From Microbacterium radiodurans (GTDB lineage Bacteria > Actinomycetota > Actinomycetes > Actinomycetales > Microbacteriaceae): a stretch of 64,000 nt of DNA. Positions 35,504 to 43,963 of this stretch are shown piece after piece. Each line of letters opens with the position of its first letter. The first letter of the stretch is position 1. A program made the position numbers and the translations under genes. The notes below the pieces were generated by a model that saw only the letters and a program-made list of their open reading frames with translations, made no database searches and was not told where the DNA came from. The stretch is from positions 1,116,001-1,180,000 of the forward strand of contig NZ_VYRZ01000001.1 in the NCBI RefSeq assembly GCF_008710705.1, in the 5' to 3' direction.

Positions 35504-35532
35504 TTGAACCTCCTGTGAGACGTCGATACGTT
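35504..35532 (+). promoter_or_regulatory. Promoter of the surface propeller gene
   Basis: TTGAAC (35504-35509), a 17-nt spacer and TACGTT (35527-35532) form a good housekeeping-type promoter. Confidence 0.65.
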
Positions 35533-35546
35533 TCATGTGCATTCCT

Positions 35547-35560
35547 GGAAAGCGCATTCC
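35547..35560 (+). promoter_or_regulatory. LacI-type operator GGAAAGCGCATTCC
   Basis: A near-perfect dyad with a CG centre lies in the 5' leader, 14 bp after the -10. Actinobacterial LacI-family sugar repressors read GGAAAGCGCTTTCC-like sites; this one has a single asymmetry. It suggests sugar control of the gene that starts at 35625. Confidence 0.55.
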
Positions 35561-35624
35561 GCACGACGACGTGCCGCGGTACGCCGCGCGCGGGAGCGCC
35601 TGATCCCTTCAGAGAGGAAGGTTC

Positions 35625-38588
35625 ATGCCCATCCCCCCAACCACGAGTCGCCCTCGGCGGCGCGCGAAAGCGGCGGTCGTCGCCGTCGCCGCCGGTGCGC
35701 TCACCGTCGGTTCGGTCCCGGCGTTCGCAGCGCCGGTCGATGCGGATGCCGCGGCATCCGAATTCTCGCTCGCGTTCGACTTCGGCAGCGCGACCTCGCC
35801 CGTCGCCGACGGGTACGAGCGCGTCGCCAACACGACGCTCTACAGCACCGGCACGCCGGGCCTGTCGAACCCCGTCAACTTTCGTGACCGCGGCGCCCCC
35901 GACGACCTCCGTCGCGACTTCATCGTCGGTGCGACGACCTTCTCGGTCGATGTCCCCGAGGGGCGCTACTGGGTCGAGGTGCTCTCGGGCGACAACAGTG
36001 CCGTCAACCGCACCGAGCTGGCGATCGAGGAGGAGCCCCGTGGTCTGCTCGAATCCGTGTCCGGTTCGTTCGCCACGTGGCAGGGGGCCGTCGAGGTGAC
36101 CGACGGGACGCTCGACGTCGGCGTCGCACGAGACGCCCGCCTGAATGCCGTGACGATCTCGGACGTGCTCCCTCCCGATGCACTCGCCGCCGTGGTGACC
36201 GGCGTCGGTTCGGAGAACGCCGTCGAGCTGTCGTGGGATGCCGTGGACGACGCAGCCGCTTATCTGCTGACCCGGATCGGTCCCGACGGCGTCGAGGTCG
36301 ACCTCGGCGAGACGACGACCCCCGGATTCGTCGACCGCGACGGGGCCCTCGTCGCCGGTTCGACCTACACCTACACGCTTCGGCAGCGGAGCGAGGCGGG
36401 AACGGTCTCGTCGGCGGTGCGCATCGAGGTGACGATGGCGGTCGAGGGTGTCGCCGTGCCCGCGGCTCCCGCCGGGGTCGAGCTGATCGGTGCGGGCGGG
36501 GGCTCGACGCTCTCGTGGCAGCCCGTCGAGGGCGCGATCGCCTACGACGTGCAGCGCACCGACCACCTGCCCCGCGGGTTCGCGCCCCTCGAGCGGGTGA
36601 CCGGCACCGAGCTGGAGATCCCCGTCGGGCCCGACACCGAGGGCTACTACCGCTGGTACTACCGCGTCGTCGCGGTCGGAGCCGGCGGTGCGTCCGAGCC
36701 GAGCGAGACCGTCGAGCATCGGCGCCTCATCGACACGCACCTCGTCAGCGAGATGGACACCTCCGCCGCGGGCGGCGGCGCGCGTCCGCTCGTGGGCGAC
36801 GTCACCGGGGACGGCCGTCCCGACATCGTCTTCATGCAGCCCCATTCGATCAACTCGCGCGCGCTGCACGAGGGGCCGATGGTCGCGGCGCTGACCGCGT
36901 TCGATGCGACGGGCGAGCTGCTCTGGCAGACGGGGGAGGTGGACCCCGCGGGTCAGAACAACACGCAGGACATCCCCGCGCAGGTTCACGACATCGACAA
37001 CGACGGGTACAACGAGGTCATCGCGATCATGTACCCCGACAACGACACCACCCGGGACGGCCGCTTGTACGTCTTCGACGGTCGCACCGGCGAGGAGAAG
37101 TGGAGCTTCGACCTTCCCGACCCGCTCGCCCGCGACGCGATCGTGTTCGTCGACGCCTCGGGCGCCGGCTACCCGGGAGAGATCCTCCTCAAGAACCGCT
37201 ACACGAAGGCGTGGCTCGTCGACCGCGAGGGTCAGGTGATCTGGGAGCACGAGGGCCGCACCGGTCACTACCCGTGGCCGTACGACTTCGACGGCGACGG
37301 GCGCGAGGAGATCATGATCGGCTACGACATGCTCTCGCCGGACGGCGAGCTCCTCTGGCGCGCCGACCTCGGCGATCACGCCGACACGATCTGGATCGCC
37401 GACATCGACGAGGACGGCCAGGCCGAGGTGCTCCTGGGCGGCGAGGGAACGTCCGCCCACCGCTGGGACACGGGCGAGATGCTGTGGTCGAACACCGAGC
37501 CGACCGAGTCGCAGAACATCTTCGTCGGGAAGCTCCGCGAGGACGTCCCGGGCCTGCAGGTGTTCGGCCTCGACCGCATCGATCGCAGCAGCAACGGCCT
37601 CGACGGGCTGTTCATGATCGATAAGAACGGCGAGATGATCTATCAGGAGGAGCGGCAGACCCGCGGCTGCTACGGCACGATCCCCGAGCTGCTGCACGAC
37701 TGGGCGGGCGACGGCCGCGATCAGATGCTCGTGTTCTTCCGCGGATGCGGCGAGCCGGCCGGCATCTTCTCGGGCGACGGACAGTTCATGACCGAGCTGA
37801 GCGAGGGCGACAACGTGCGCATGTGGCACGGCGACTTCTGCGGCAGCGGCCGCGACCAGGTCATCGAGTACGTGCAGGGGGAGTGGCTGCGCATCGTCGC
37901 GTCGACGCCCGACTGCGAGCTCGCCGACGGTGTCACGGGTGAGCCGCGCGAGCAGGCCAAGCGGCAGTACAACTTCACGCGCTACACCGCGGGTGAGACG
38001 GCGGTCGCTCCGGTCGGCGCCCCCGCGAGCATCGCGCTCGACCGCACCGACGTGCGCCCCGGCGACACCGTGCGCATCACCGGCAGCGGGTTCGGCTACG
38101 AGGTCGTCACGGCCGAGGTGGCGCCGGGTGCGGCATCCGACTCCCGTGCGGCGTCGAGCGACGCACCGGCCGATCGCATGTCGGTGGCGGCGCTGCTCGG
38201 ACCGCTCGAGATCGGCTCGCAGGCGGCCACGCTCGGCGACGTGACGTTCGCGTGGCAGGTGCCGACGGACGCCGAGGCCGGCGAGTACACCGTCGCGCTC
38301 CGCTCCCTCGCGGGCGAGGCCGAGGCGGTCCTGACCGTGTCGGCCGCGCCGGTCGACGGCGGCCCGGGCGCCGGCGGCGGCTCGGGCGACGATGAGGGCG
38401 CGGCGACCGATCCGGGCGATGCGGCCGGTGACCCGGCCGCGGGCGCGAACGGCGGAACCGGCTCGAGCGGCGACCTCGCCGCGACGGGCGGCCAGCTGCC
38501 GTTCGGCCTCCTGGTCGCCGGTGGCCTGCTCCTCGCCCTCGGCGGCGCCGGCCTGCTCGCCGCGCGAGCCCGCACCCTCCGGGCCTGA
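35625..38588 (+). CDS. Secreted, sortase-anchored multidomain protein with FnIII and FG-GAP-like calcium propeller (polysaccharide-lyase-like)
   Basis: The start has GAGAGGAAGG upstream, giving 987 residues. A signal peptide (basic RPRRRAK, hydrophobic core, cleavage near AFA) is followed by a malectin-like carbohydrate-binding domain beginning FSLAFDFGSATSPVADGYE. Two FnIII domains follow (about 185-365), then a propeller whose Asp loops DVTGDGRPD, DIDNDGYNE, DFDGDGREE and DIDEDGQAE (about 393-597) resemble calcium sites of PL11 rhamnogalacturonan lyases. A Gly/Asp-rich stalk leads to LAATG at 951-955, one membrane span and a basic end, which is a class E sortase LAxTG signal. Lyase activity is a guess; surface display is well supported. 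Confidence 0.8.
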   Translation: MPIPPTTSRPRRRAKAAVVAVAAGALTVGSVPAFAAPVDADAAASEFSLAFDFGSATSPVADGYERVANTTLYSTGTPGLSNPVNFRDRGAPDDLRRDFIVGATTFSVDVPEGRYWVEVLSGDNSAVNRTELAIEEEPRGLLESVSGSFATWQGAVEVTDGTLDVGVARDARLNAVTISDVLPPDALAAVVTGVGSENAVELSWDAVDDAAAYLLTRIGPDGVEVDLGETTTPGFVDRDGALVAGSTYTYTLRQRSEAGTVSSAVRIEVTMAVEGVAVPAAPAGVELIGAGGGSTLSWQPVEGAIAYDVQRTDHLPRGFAPLERVTGTELEIPVGPDTEGYYRWYYRVVAVGAGGASEPSETVEHRRLIDTHLVSEMDTSAAGGGARPLVGDVTGDGRPDIVFMQPHSINSRALHEGPMVAALTAFDATGELLWQTGEVDPAGQNNTQDIPAQVHDIDNDGYNEVIAIMYPDNDTTRDGRLYVFDGRTGEEKWSFDLPDPLARDAIVFVDASGAGYPGEILLKNRYTKAWLVDREGQVIWEHEGRTGHYPWPYDFDGDGREEIMIGYDMLSPDGELLWRADLGDHADTIWIADIDEDGQAEVLLGGEGTSAHRWDTGEMLWSNTEPTESQNIFVGKLREDVPGLQVFGLDRIDRSSNGLDGLFMIDKNGEMIYQEERQTRGCYGTIPELLHDWAGDGRDQMLVFFRGCGEPAGIFSGDGQFMTELSEGDNVRMWHGDFCGSGRDQVIEYVQGEWLRIVASTPDCELADGVTGEPREQAKRQYNFTRYTAGETAVAPVGAPASIALDRTDVRPGDTVRITGSGFGYEVVTAEVAPGAASDSRAASSDAPADRMSVAALLGPLEIGSQAATLGDVTFAWQVPTDAEAGEYTVALRSLAGEAEAVLTVSAAPVDGGPGAGGGSGDDEGAATDPGDAAGDPAAGANGGTGSSGDLAATGGQLPFGLLVAGGLLLALGGAGLLAARARTLRA

Positions 38589-38601
38589 CGCGTGCTCTGG
38601 G

Positions 38602-38665
38602 CGTCGACTCGCCATGGATCGCGGGTGCGGGGGTCATCCCACCCGCGATTCGTGGCGAGTCGACC
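38602..38665. repeat. 64-bp palindromic repeat, copy D
   Basis: Arms 38602-38628 (CGTCGACTCGCCATGG, ATCGCGGGTGC) and 38639-38665 match at 23 of 27 positions around a 10-nt loop. It fills the gap between two convergent genes and touches the stop codon of the PucR gene. Confidence 0.85.
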
Positions 38666-40204
38666 TCACGGGGCGAGCCGGAGGGCGGTCCAGACCGCGG
38701 CGCGGTCGGGGAAGGAGGCGAGATCGCGGCCGAGCAGACGCTGGGCGAGCGCGATGCGGGCACGCACGGTGTGCCGGTGGACGCCGAGCGCCCGCGCGGT
38801 GGCCTCGTGGGCGCCGTCGTTCTCGAGCCAGGCGGTCAGGGTCGCCTCGAGCGCGGTGCCGTGCCGCGCGTCGTGACGGCGGAGCGCGTCGAGCTCGGCG
38901 CCCGCGCGGATGCGCGCGCCGGCGCTCGCGAGGTCGTCGAGCAGGTCGCCCGGCGCGTCCGCGACGTCCGTGACCGCTCCGGCACGGCCGCGGTCGCGCG
39001 CGAGTCTCGCCCGGTCGCGGGCCGCGGCGACATCGGCATCGGATGTCGCAACGGCGACGCCGATGCGCCAGGTCAGGCGCTCCGCGATCGCGTCGAGGAG
39101 CGGACGATCGTATGCCGCGGCGATCATCAGCACGCCGTCGTCGTCCCGGCCGTAGAACAGGCGTCCGGTCGCCCCGTCGTGATCCAGCACCTCGCGGGCG
39201 CCGGTCGGCGCGGCCGCATCCGCCACGGCGACGATGTAGGGGGCCGCGGGGAACGAGCCCCAGGCGTCCGCGGCGACGTCCCGGGCGAGGTCCAGGCGGT
39301 CGGCGGTGATGAGGTCGACGAGGGCCGCGCGCAACCCGCTCCATGCTCCCGCGGTGAGCCGGCGCTGCTCGAGTGCGAGCCCCGTCGTGGCGACGACCGC
39401 GGTCACGACGGCGCGGGCATCCTGGTCGAGGTCGGCGCCGGCGATCGCCAGGACGCCGCGCTGCCCGCCCGACCCGAGCGTCTGGAGGGCGACCGGCAGC
39501 CCGCCGAGACGGACCGACGCACCGGTGCCGCCGCCGCGGCGCAGCAGCGCCGACGCTTCGGCGCCGACGGCATCCCTCGGCACCGCATCGACCGCTCCGG
39601 CCGATCCTGCGACTGTCCGGCGTTCCCGCGGCCCGTGCTCGTGCGTCAGCGCGCCCGAGGCGTCGTAGAGCCCTACCCACGCGCGCAGCTGACGCGACAG
39701 CTCGGCGAGCGTGGCGTCGAAGCCGTCGGGCCGGAGCGCCGCCAGAGCGAGGGAGCGCTGCGCGTCGAGCGCCCAGCTGCGCCGCGCGTAGGCCTGCGCG
39801 GCGATCGCCTCGGCGGCGGCGCGGGCCACGGCGATGAACGGCGTGCGGTACGGGACCTCGAACAGCGGGATGCCGGCGCGGCGGCAGGCGGTCCGCAGCG
39901 GTTCCGGGATGCCGGCGCGCACGACCTCGGTGCCGAAGCCGAGTCCGCGGACGCCGCGGGCGCGGAGCCGTCGCACATACGCATCGACGTCGCGCGGGGC
40001 GCCCTCGGCGAACTGCGTGCCGGTCGTGAGGAGGACCACGTCCTCCGACAAAAACGGGGTCGGGTCGGCGAGGTCGGAGCTGTGCACCCAGCGAACGGGG
40101 GCGTCGAGGGCCGCGTCGTCGGTCGCCGAGGCGAGGCGCAGATCGAGTTCCCGACGGGCGAGGAGCGCGCGCACGGTCGGTGCGGGAGCGGGGGTGGTCG
40201 ACAT
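38666..40204 (-). CDS. PucR-family transcriptional regulator of the putrescine/GABA operon
   Basis: ATG 40204 has AGGAT ahead and gives 512 residues; ATG 40210 would add two. An N-terminal PucR domain (LASATDDAALDAPVRWVHSS, FLSEDVVLLTTG) and a middle GGDEF-like region are followed by a C-terminal HTH, ENDGAHEATARALGVHRHTVR, typical of the PucR/CdaR group. It is divergent from gabT across a nested palindrome and is probably the pathway activator. Relatives control GABA (GabR-type) and purine use. Confidence 0.88.
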   Translation of the reverse strand: MSTTPAPAPTVRALLARRELDLRLASATDDAALDAPVRWVHSSDLADPTPFLSEDVVLLTTGTQFAEGAPRDVDAYVRRLRARGVRGLGFGTEVVRAGIPEPLRTACRRAGIPLFEVPYRTPFIAVARAAAEAIAAQAYARRSWALDAQRSLALAALRPDGFDATLAELSRQLRAWVGLYDASGALTHEHGPRERRTVAGSAGAVDAVPRDAVGAEASALLRRGGGTGASVRLGGLPVALQTLGSGGQRGVLAIAGADLDQDARAVVTAVVATTGLALEQRRLTAGAWSGLRAALVDLITADRLDLARDVAADAWGSFPAAPYIVAVADAAAPTGAREVLDHDGATGRLFYGRDDDGVLMIAAAYDRPLLDAIAERLTWRIGVAVATSDADVAAARDRARLARDRGRAGAVTDVADAPGDLLDDLASAGARIRAGAELDALRRHDARHGTALEATLTAWLENDGAHEATARALGVHRHTVRARIALAQRLLGRDLASFPDRAAVWTALRLAP

Positions 40205-40210
40205 CGGCAT

Positions 40211-40251
40211 CCTGTACGCGCTGGCGATTAATCGTGCGCTCACTGTACAGG
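40211..40251. promoter_or_regulatory. Nested palindrome between pucR-type gene and gabT
   Basis: CCTGTAC (40211-40217) and GTACAGG (40245-40251) form the outer dyad. GCGC half sites lie inside, and the centre is the perfect 10-bp palindrome CGATTAATCG (40225-40234). It is the likely regulator site. Confidence 0.6.
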
Positions 40252-40282
40252 GCGGCGAGTGCACGTGGCCCCGCGCGAGTCT

Positions 40283-40288
40283 TACTGT
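40283..40288 (+). promoter_or_regulatory. -10 box TACTGT, leaderless type, for gabT
   Basis: The hexamer ends 6 nt before the ATG at 40295; the palindrome lies 32 bp upstream, where an activator could bind. Confidence 0.5.
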
Positions 40289-40294
40289 CGCGGA

Positions 40295-41653
40295 ATGAGC
40301 ACCACGACAACGACGCCGACCACCCCGCTCGGCGGGCCGGGCCTCCCGCAGGAGCGCCGCATCGTCACCGCCATCCCGGGCCCGCGCTCGGCGGAGCTGC
40401 TCGCGCGGAAGGCCGCCGCGGTTCCGAGCGGCGTGGGCCACACCGTCCCGGTCCACGCGGTCGCGGCCGGCGGCGGCGTCGTGGTCGATGCCGACGGCAA
40501 CTCTCTCATCGACCTCGGCGCGGGCATCGCGGTGACCTCGGTCGGCAACGCGCACCCCGCGGTGGTCGCCGCCGTGCAGGCTCAGGTGGCCCAGTTCACG
40601 CACACCTGCTTCATGATCTCGCCGTACGAGTCGTACGTCGCCGTCGCCGAGGCCCTCAACCGGCTCACCCCCGGCGACCACGAGAAGAAGACCGCGCTGT
40701 TCAACTCCGGCGCCGAGGCGGTTGAGAACGCGGTGAAGATCGCACGCAAGGCGACCGGACGTCAGGCGGTCGTCGCCTTCGACCACGGCTACCACGGTCG
40801 CACCAACCTCACGATGGCGCTCACCGCCAAGTCGATGCCCTACAAGAGCGGCTTCGGGCCCTTCGCTCCCGAGATCTACCGTGCCCCGCTGTCGTACCCG
40901 TTCCGCGACGGCCTGTCGGGGCCGGATGCCGCGGCACGGGCGATCTCGCTCATCGAGAAGCAGATCGGAGCCGACAACCTCGCCGCCGTCATCATCGAGC
41001 CGATCCAGGGCGAAGGCGGATTCATCGTCCCGGCCGACGGGTTCCTGTCCGCGCTGGTCGACTGGTGCCGGGAGAACGGCGTCGTCTTCATCGCCGACGA
41101 GGTGCAGACCGGGTTCGCGCGCACCGGCGCGATGTTCGCGAGCGAGCACTTCGGCATCGTGCCCGACCTCATCACCACGGCCAAGGGCATCGCGGCCGGT
41201 CTTCCGCTGGCCGCCGTCACCGGTCGAGCCGAGATCATGGACGCCTCGCACCCGGGCGGTCTCGGCGGCACGTACGGCGGCAACCCGATCGCCTGCGCCG
41301 CCGCCCTCGCGGCGATCGATGCGTTCGAGAACGAGGGGCTCATCGAGCGGGCGCAGCAGCTCGGCGCTCGACTGACCCGGCGCCTCAACGACCTCCGTGA
41401 CGCCGATCCCCGTGTCGGCGACGTGCGCGGCCGCGGGGCGATGGTCGCCGCGGAGTTCGTCGACCCCGAGACCGGCGCGCCCGATGCGGCGCTGACGGCC
41501 GCGGTCGCGAAGGCGTGCATCGCCGAGGGGGTCATCGTGCTCACGTGCGGGACCTATGGCAACGTCATCCGATTCCTCCCGCCGCTCGCCATCGGCGACG
41601 AGCTCCTCGACGAGGGTCTCGACGTCGTCGCCGCGGCACTCGGGCGGCTCTGA
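40295..41653 (+). CDS. gabT: 4-aminobutyrate aminotransferase
   Basis: ATG 40295 gives 452 residues. The class III signatures are present: SGAEAVENAVKIARKATGR, FDHGYHGRTNL, EPIQGEGGF, ADEVQTGFARTG and the PLP-lysine in ITTAKGIAAGLPLAAV. It moves the amino group of GABA to 2-oxoglutarate and yields succinic semialdehyde. It is the first gene of a six-gene operon that also holds a putrescine oxidase and two aldehyde dehydrogenases, which fixes the role. Confidence 0.95.
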   Translation: MSTTTTTPTTPLGGPGLPQERRIVTAIPGPRSAELLARKAAAVPSGVGHTVPVHAVAAGGGVVVDADGNSLIDLGAGIAVTSVGNAHPAVVAAVQAQVAQFTHTCFMISPYESYVAVAEALNRLTPGDHEKKTALFNSGAEAVENAVKIARKATGRQAVVAFDHGYHGRTNLTMALTAKSMPYKSGFGPFAPEIYRAPLSYPFRDGLSGPDAAARAISLIEKQIGADNLAAVIIEPIQGEGGFIVPADGFLSALVDWCRENGVVFIADEVQTGFARTGAMFASEHFGIVPDLITTAKGIAAGLPLAAVTGRAEIMDASHPGGLGGTYGGNPIACAAALAAIDAFENEGLIERAQQLGARLTRRLNDLRDADPRVGDVRGRGAMVAAEFVDPETGAPDAALTAAVAKACIAEGVIVLTCGTYGNVIRFLPPLAIGDELLDEGLDVVAAALGRL

Positions 41654-41705
41654 GGTCCGCGACAATCGCGCATCACGCGCCACCAGCACAACGAAGGAGT
41701 GGGAC

Positions 41706-43064
41706 ATGACGGAGATCACACGCGACGTCGCGATCGTCGGGGCCGGCGCGGCCGGCCTGACCGCCGCGAACGACCTGAAGCGGGCCGGCCTCTCGGTCGT
41801 GGTGCTCGAGGCGCGCGACCGCGTCGGCGGCCGCCTGTGGACCGACAGCATCGACGGCGCGATGCTCGAGCTCGGCGGACAGTGGGTGTCGCCCGACCAG
41901 CAGGCGCTCATCGACACGCTCGCCGATCTCGGTCTCGACACCTATTCGCGCTACCGCCAGGGCGACAGCGTGTACGTCGGCCCGGACGGCGAGGCCCGGC
42001 GGTTCACGGGGGAGATGTTCCCGGTCGCGCCCGAGACCGAGGCCGTCATCGACGAGATCACCGAGCGCCTCGACGCCATGGTCGCCGAGATCGATCCGGA
42101 CCGCCCGTGGGCGCACGAGAAGGCAGAGGAGTGGGACCGCATCTCCTGGGACGCCTGGCTGCGCGCTCAGACCGATGACGACGAGGCCGTCCGCAACCTC
42201 GCCTTCGCGACCGGATCGGCGATGCTGACCAAGCCGACCCACACGTTCTCGCTCCTGCAGTCGCTTCTCATGGCCGCGTCGGCGGGGTCCTACTCCCACC
42301 TCGTCGACGCCGACTTCATCCTCGACAAGCGCGTCGTCGGCGGCCTCCAGCAGGTGCCGCTCCGCCTGGCCGAGCGTCTCGGCGAGGACGTCCTCCTCGA
42401 TCAGCCGGTTCGCGCGATCGACTACTCCGACGACGGGGCGGTCGTCCGCACCGACACCGTCACCGTGCGGGCGCGCCACGTCGTGCTGGCGGTCGCACCC
42501 GTCCTCTACAACCGCATCTCGTTCGCGCCACCGCTCCCGCGCCTGAAGCACCAGATGCACCAGCACTTCTCGATGGGCTTCGTGATCAAGGTGCACGCGG
42601 TGTACGACCGGCCGTTCTGGCGCGAGCAGGGGCTGTCGGGAACGGCCTTCAGCCCCTACGAGCTCTGCCACGAGGCCTACGACAACACCAACCACGCCGA
42701 CGAGCGGGGCACGCTCGTCGGGTTCGTCTCCGACCGCACCGCGGACGATCTGTTCCGTCTGAGCGCCGACGACCGGCGCGAGCGGATCCTCGAATCGCTC
42801 TCGCACTACTACGGTCCCGAGGCGAAGCAGCCCGTCGTCTACTACGAGAGCGACTGGGGCAGCGAGGAGTGGACGCGCGGCGCGTACGCGGCGAGCTTCG
42901 ACCTCGGCGGGCTCTCCCGCTACGGCGCCGAGCAGCTCGAGCTCGTGCCGCCGATCCACGTCGCGTGCAGCGACCTCGCCGGACCCGGCTACCAGCACGT
43001 CGACGGCGCCATCCGCATGGGGCACCGCGCCGCCGAGCGGATCCTCGAGGCGGATCGGGCATGA
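41706..43064 (+). CDS. puo: Putrescine oxidase / flavin monoamine oxidase
   Basis: ATG 41706 follows GAAGGAG and gives 452 residues. The FAD motif VAIVGAGAAGLTAA (about residues 8-21) is followed by EARDRVGGRLWT and ELGGQWVSPDQ. The C-terminal VDGAIRMGHRAAERIL closes the FAD site. Similarity is to actinobacterial putrescine oxidases, which oxidise putrescine to 4-aminobutanal, ammonia and H2O2. Overlap with the next gene shows translational coupling. Confidence 0.9.
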   Translation: MTEITRDVAIVGAGAAGLTAANDLKRAGLSVVVLEARDRVGGRLWTDSIDGAMLELGGQWVSPDQQALIDTLADLGLDTYSRYRQGDSVYVGPDGEARRFTGEMFPVAPETEAVIDEITERLDAMVAEIDPDRPWAHEKAEEWDRISWDAWLRAQTDDDEAVRNLAFATGSAMLTKPTHTFSLLQSLLMAASAGSYSHLVDADFILDKRVVGGLQQVPLRLAERLGEDVLLDQPVRAIDYSDDGAVVRTDTVTVRARHVVLAVAPVLYNRISFAPPLPRLKHQMHQHFSMGFVIKVHAVYDRPFWREQGLSGTAFSPYELCHEAYDNTNHADERGTLVGFVSDRTADDLFRLSADDRRERILESLSHYYGPEAKQPVVYYESDWGSEEWTRGAYAASFDLGGLSRYGAEQLELVPPIHVACSDLAGPGYQHVDGAIRMGHRAAERILEADRA

Positions 43065-43963
43065 GCACCCCCGTGCCGGTCGCCCGCATCGTCGTCGGCT
43101 ACACGGCGACGAAGGCGGGACGGGATGCCGTCGCCTTCGCGAGTCGGCTGGCCGCCGCAACCGGGGCCTCCCTCCACCTCGTGCTCGTCCTGCCGGCTCA
43201 GAAGCCGGGCGTCGTCCCGCCCGACGCCGGCTACGAGCGGCACGTGCGCGAGCAGGCGGCGGGGTGGCTCCGCGAGGGTGCGGCCGAGATCTCGGACGGC
43301 GTCGCGCACCGGGCGCACGTCCGCTACGGCGAGTCCGTGGCATCCGGGCTCGTCGACACGGCCGACGAGCTGGGCGCGTCGCTGATCGTGGTCGGTGCGG
43401 CCGACGGCGGCCACCGCGGCCGGCACCGGCTCGGGACGACGACGACCGAGCTCGTCCACTCCTCGGACGTGCCGGTGGCCCTGGTTCCCCGGGGCGCTCG
43501 CCGCATCCCCGCCGACACCGGGATCACCCGGCTGACCGCGGCGGTCGGCGAGCGGGAGGGCACCGAGCTGCTTGTCGAGGAGACGATCCGGGTCGCGGCG
43601 GCGACGGGCGCTCCGGTGCGGCTGCTCTCGCTCGTCGCGCTCGATCTGCCCGCCGGCCTCGACACCGGCGCGATCCGCACCGTCGGCGACGCCCACGCGC
43701 AGGACGTGCTCGACGAGGTGCGCACCGCGCTCCCGGCCGACGCGGAGATCGCCGCCGTCGTCGCGACCGGCGACGGCATCGAGGATGCCGCGTCCCACCT
43801 CGAATGGGAGGCGGGCGAGATCCTGCTCGTCGGCTCCAGCCGACTCGCGCAGCCCCGTCGGCTGTTCCTCGGCTCGACCGCCGCCCGGATGCTGCGTGTC
43901 GTGACCGCCCCGATGATCGTGGTGCCCCGCACCCGCAGCGACCGCGAAGGAGCGAGCGCATGA
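43061..43963 (+). CDS. Tandem universal stress protein (UspA x2)
   Basis: The 300-residue protein consists of two Usp domains. Domain 1 opens RIVVGYTATKAGRDAVAFA and domain 2 about residue 145. The ATP-binding glycines of domain 1 are altered (GAADGGHRGRHRLGTTTTE), and domain 2 has VGSSRLAQPRRLFLGSTAARML. Its place inside a polyamine operon is unusual; it could buffer oxidative stress from H2O2 made by the oxidase. It overlaps both neighbours by four bases. Confidence 0.88.
   Translation: MSTPVPVARIVVGYTATKAGRDAVAFASRLAAATGASLHLVLVLPAQKPGVVPPDAGYERHVREQAAGWLREGAAEISDGVAHRAHVRYGESVASGLVDTADELGASLIVVGAADGGHRGRHRLGTTTTELVHSSDVPVALVPRGARRIPADTGITRLTAAVGEREGTELLVEETIRVAAATGAPVRLLSLVALDLPAGLDTGAIRTVGDAHAQDVLDEVRTALPADAEIAAVVATGDGIEDAASHLEWEAGEILLVGSSRLAQPRRLFLGSTAARMLRVVTAPMIVVPRTRSDREGASA

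Noticed and set aside
35064..38615. 1183-codon open frame on the minus strand across the surface-protein gene
   Set aside because: It is a GC-bias shadow: the plus strand has a signal peptide, clear domains, a sortase signal and a good promoter, while the minus frame is Arg/Asp/Val-rich without domains.
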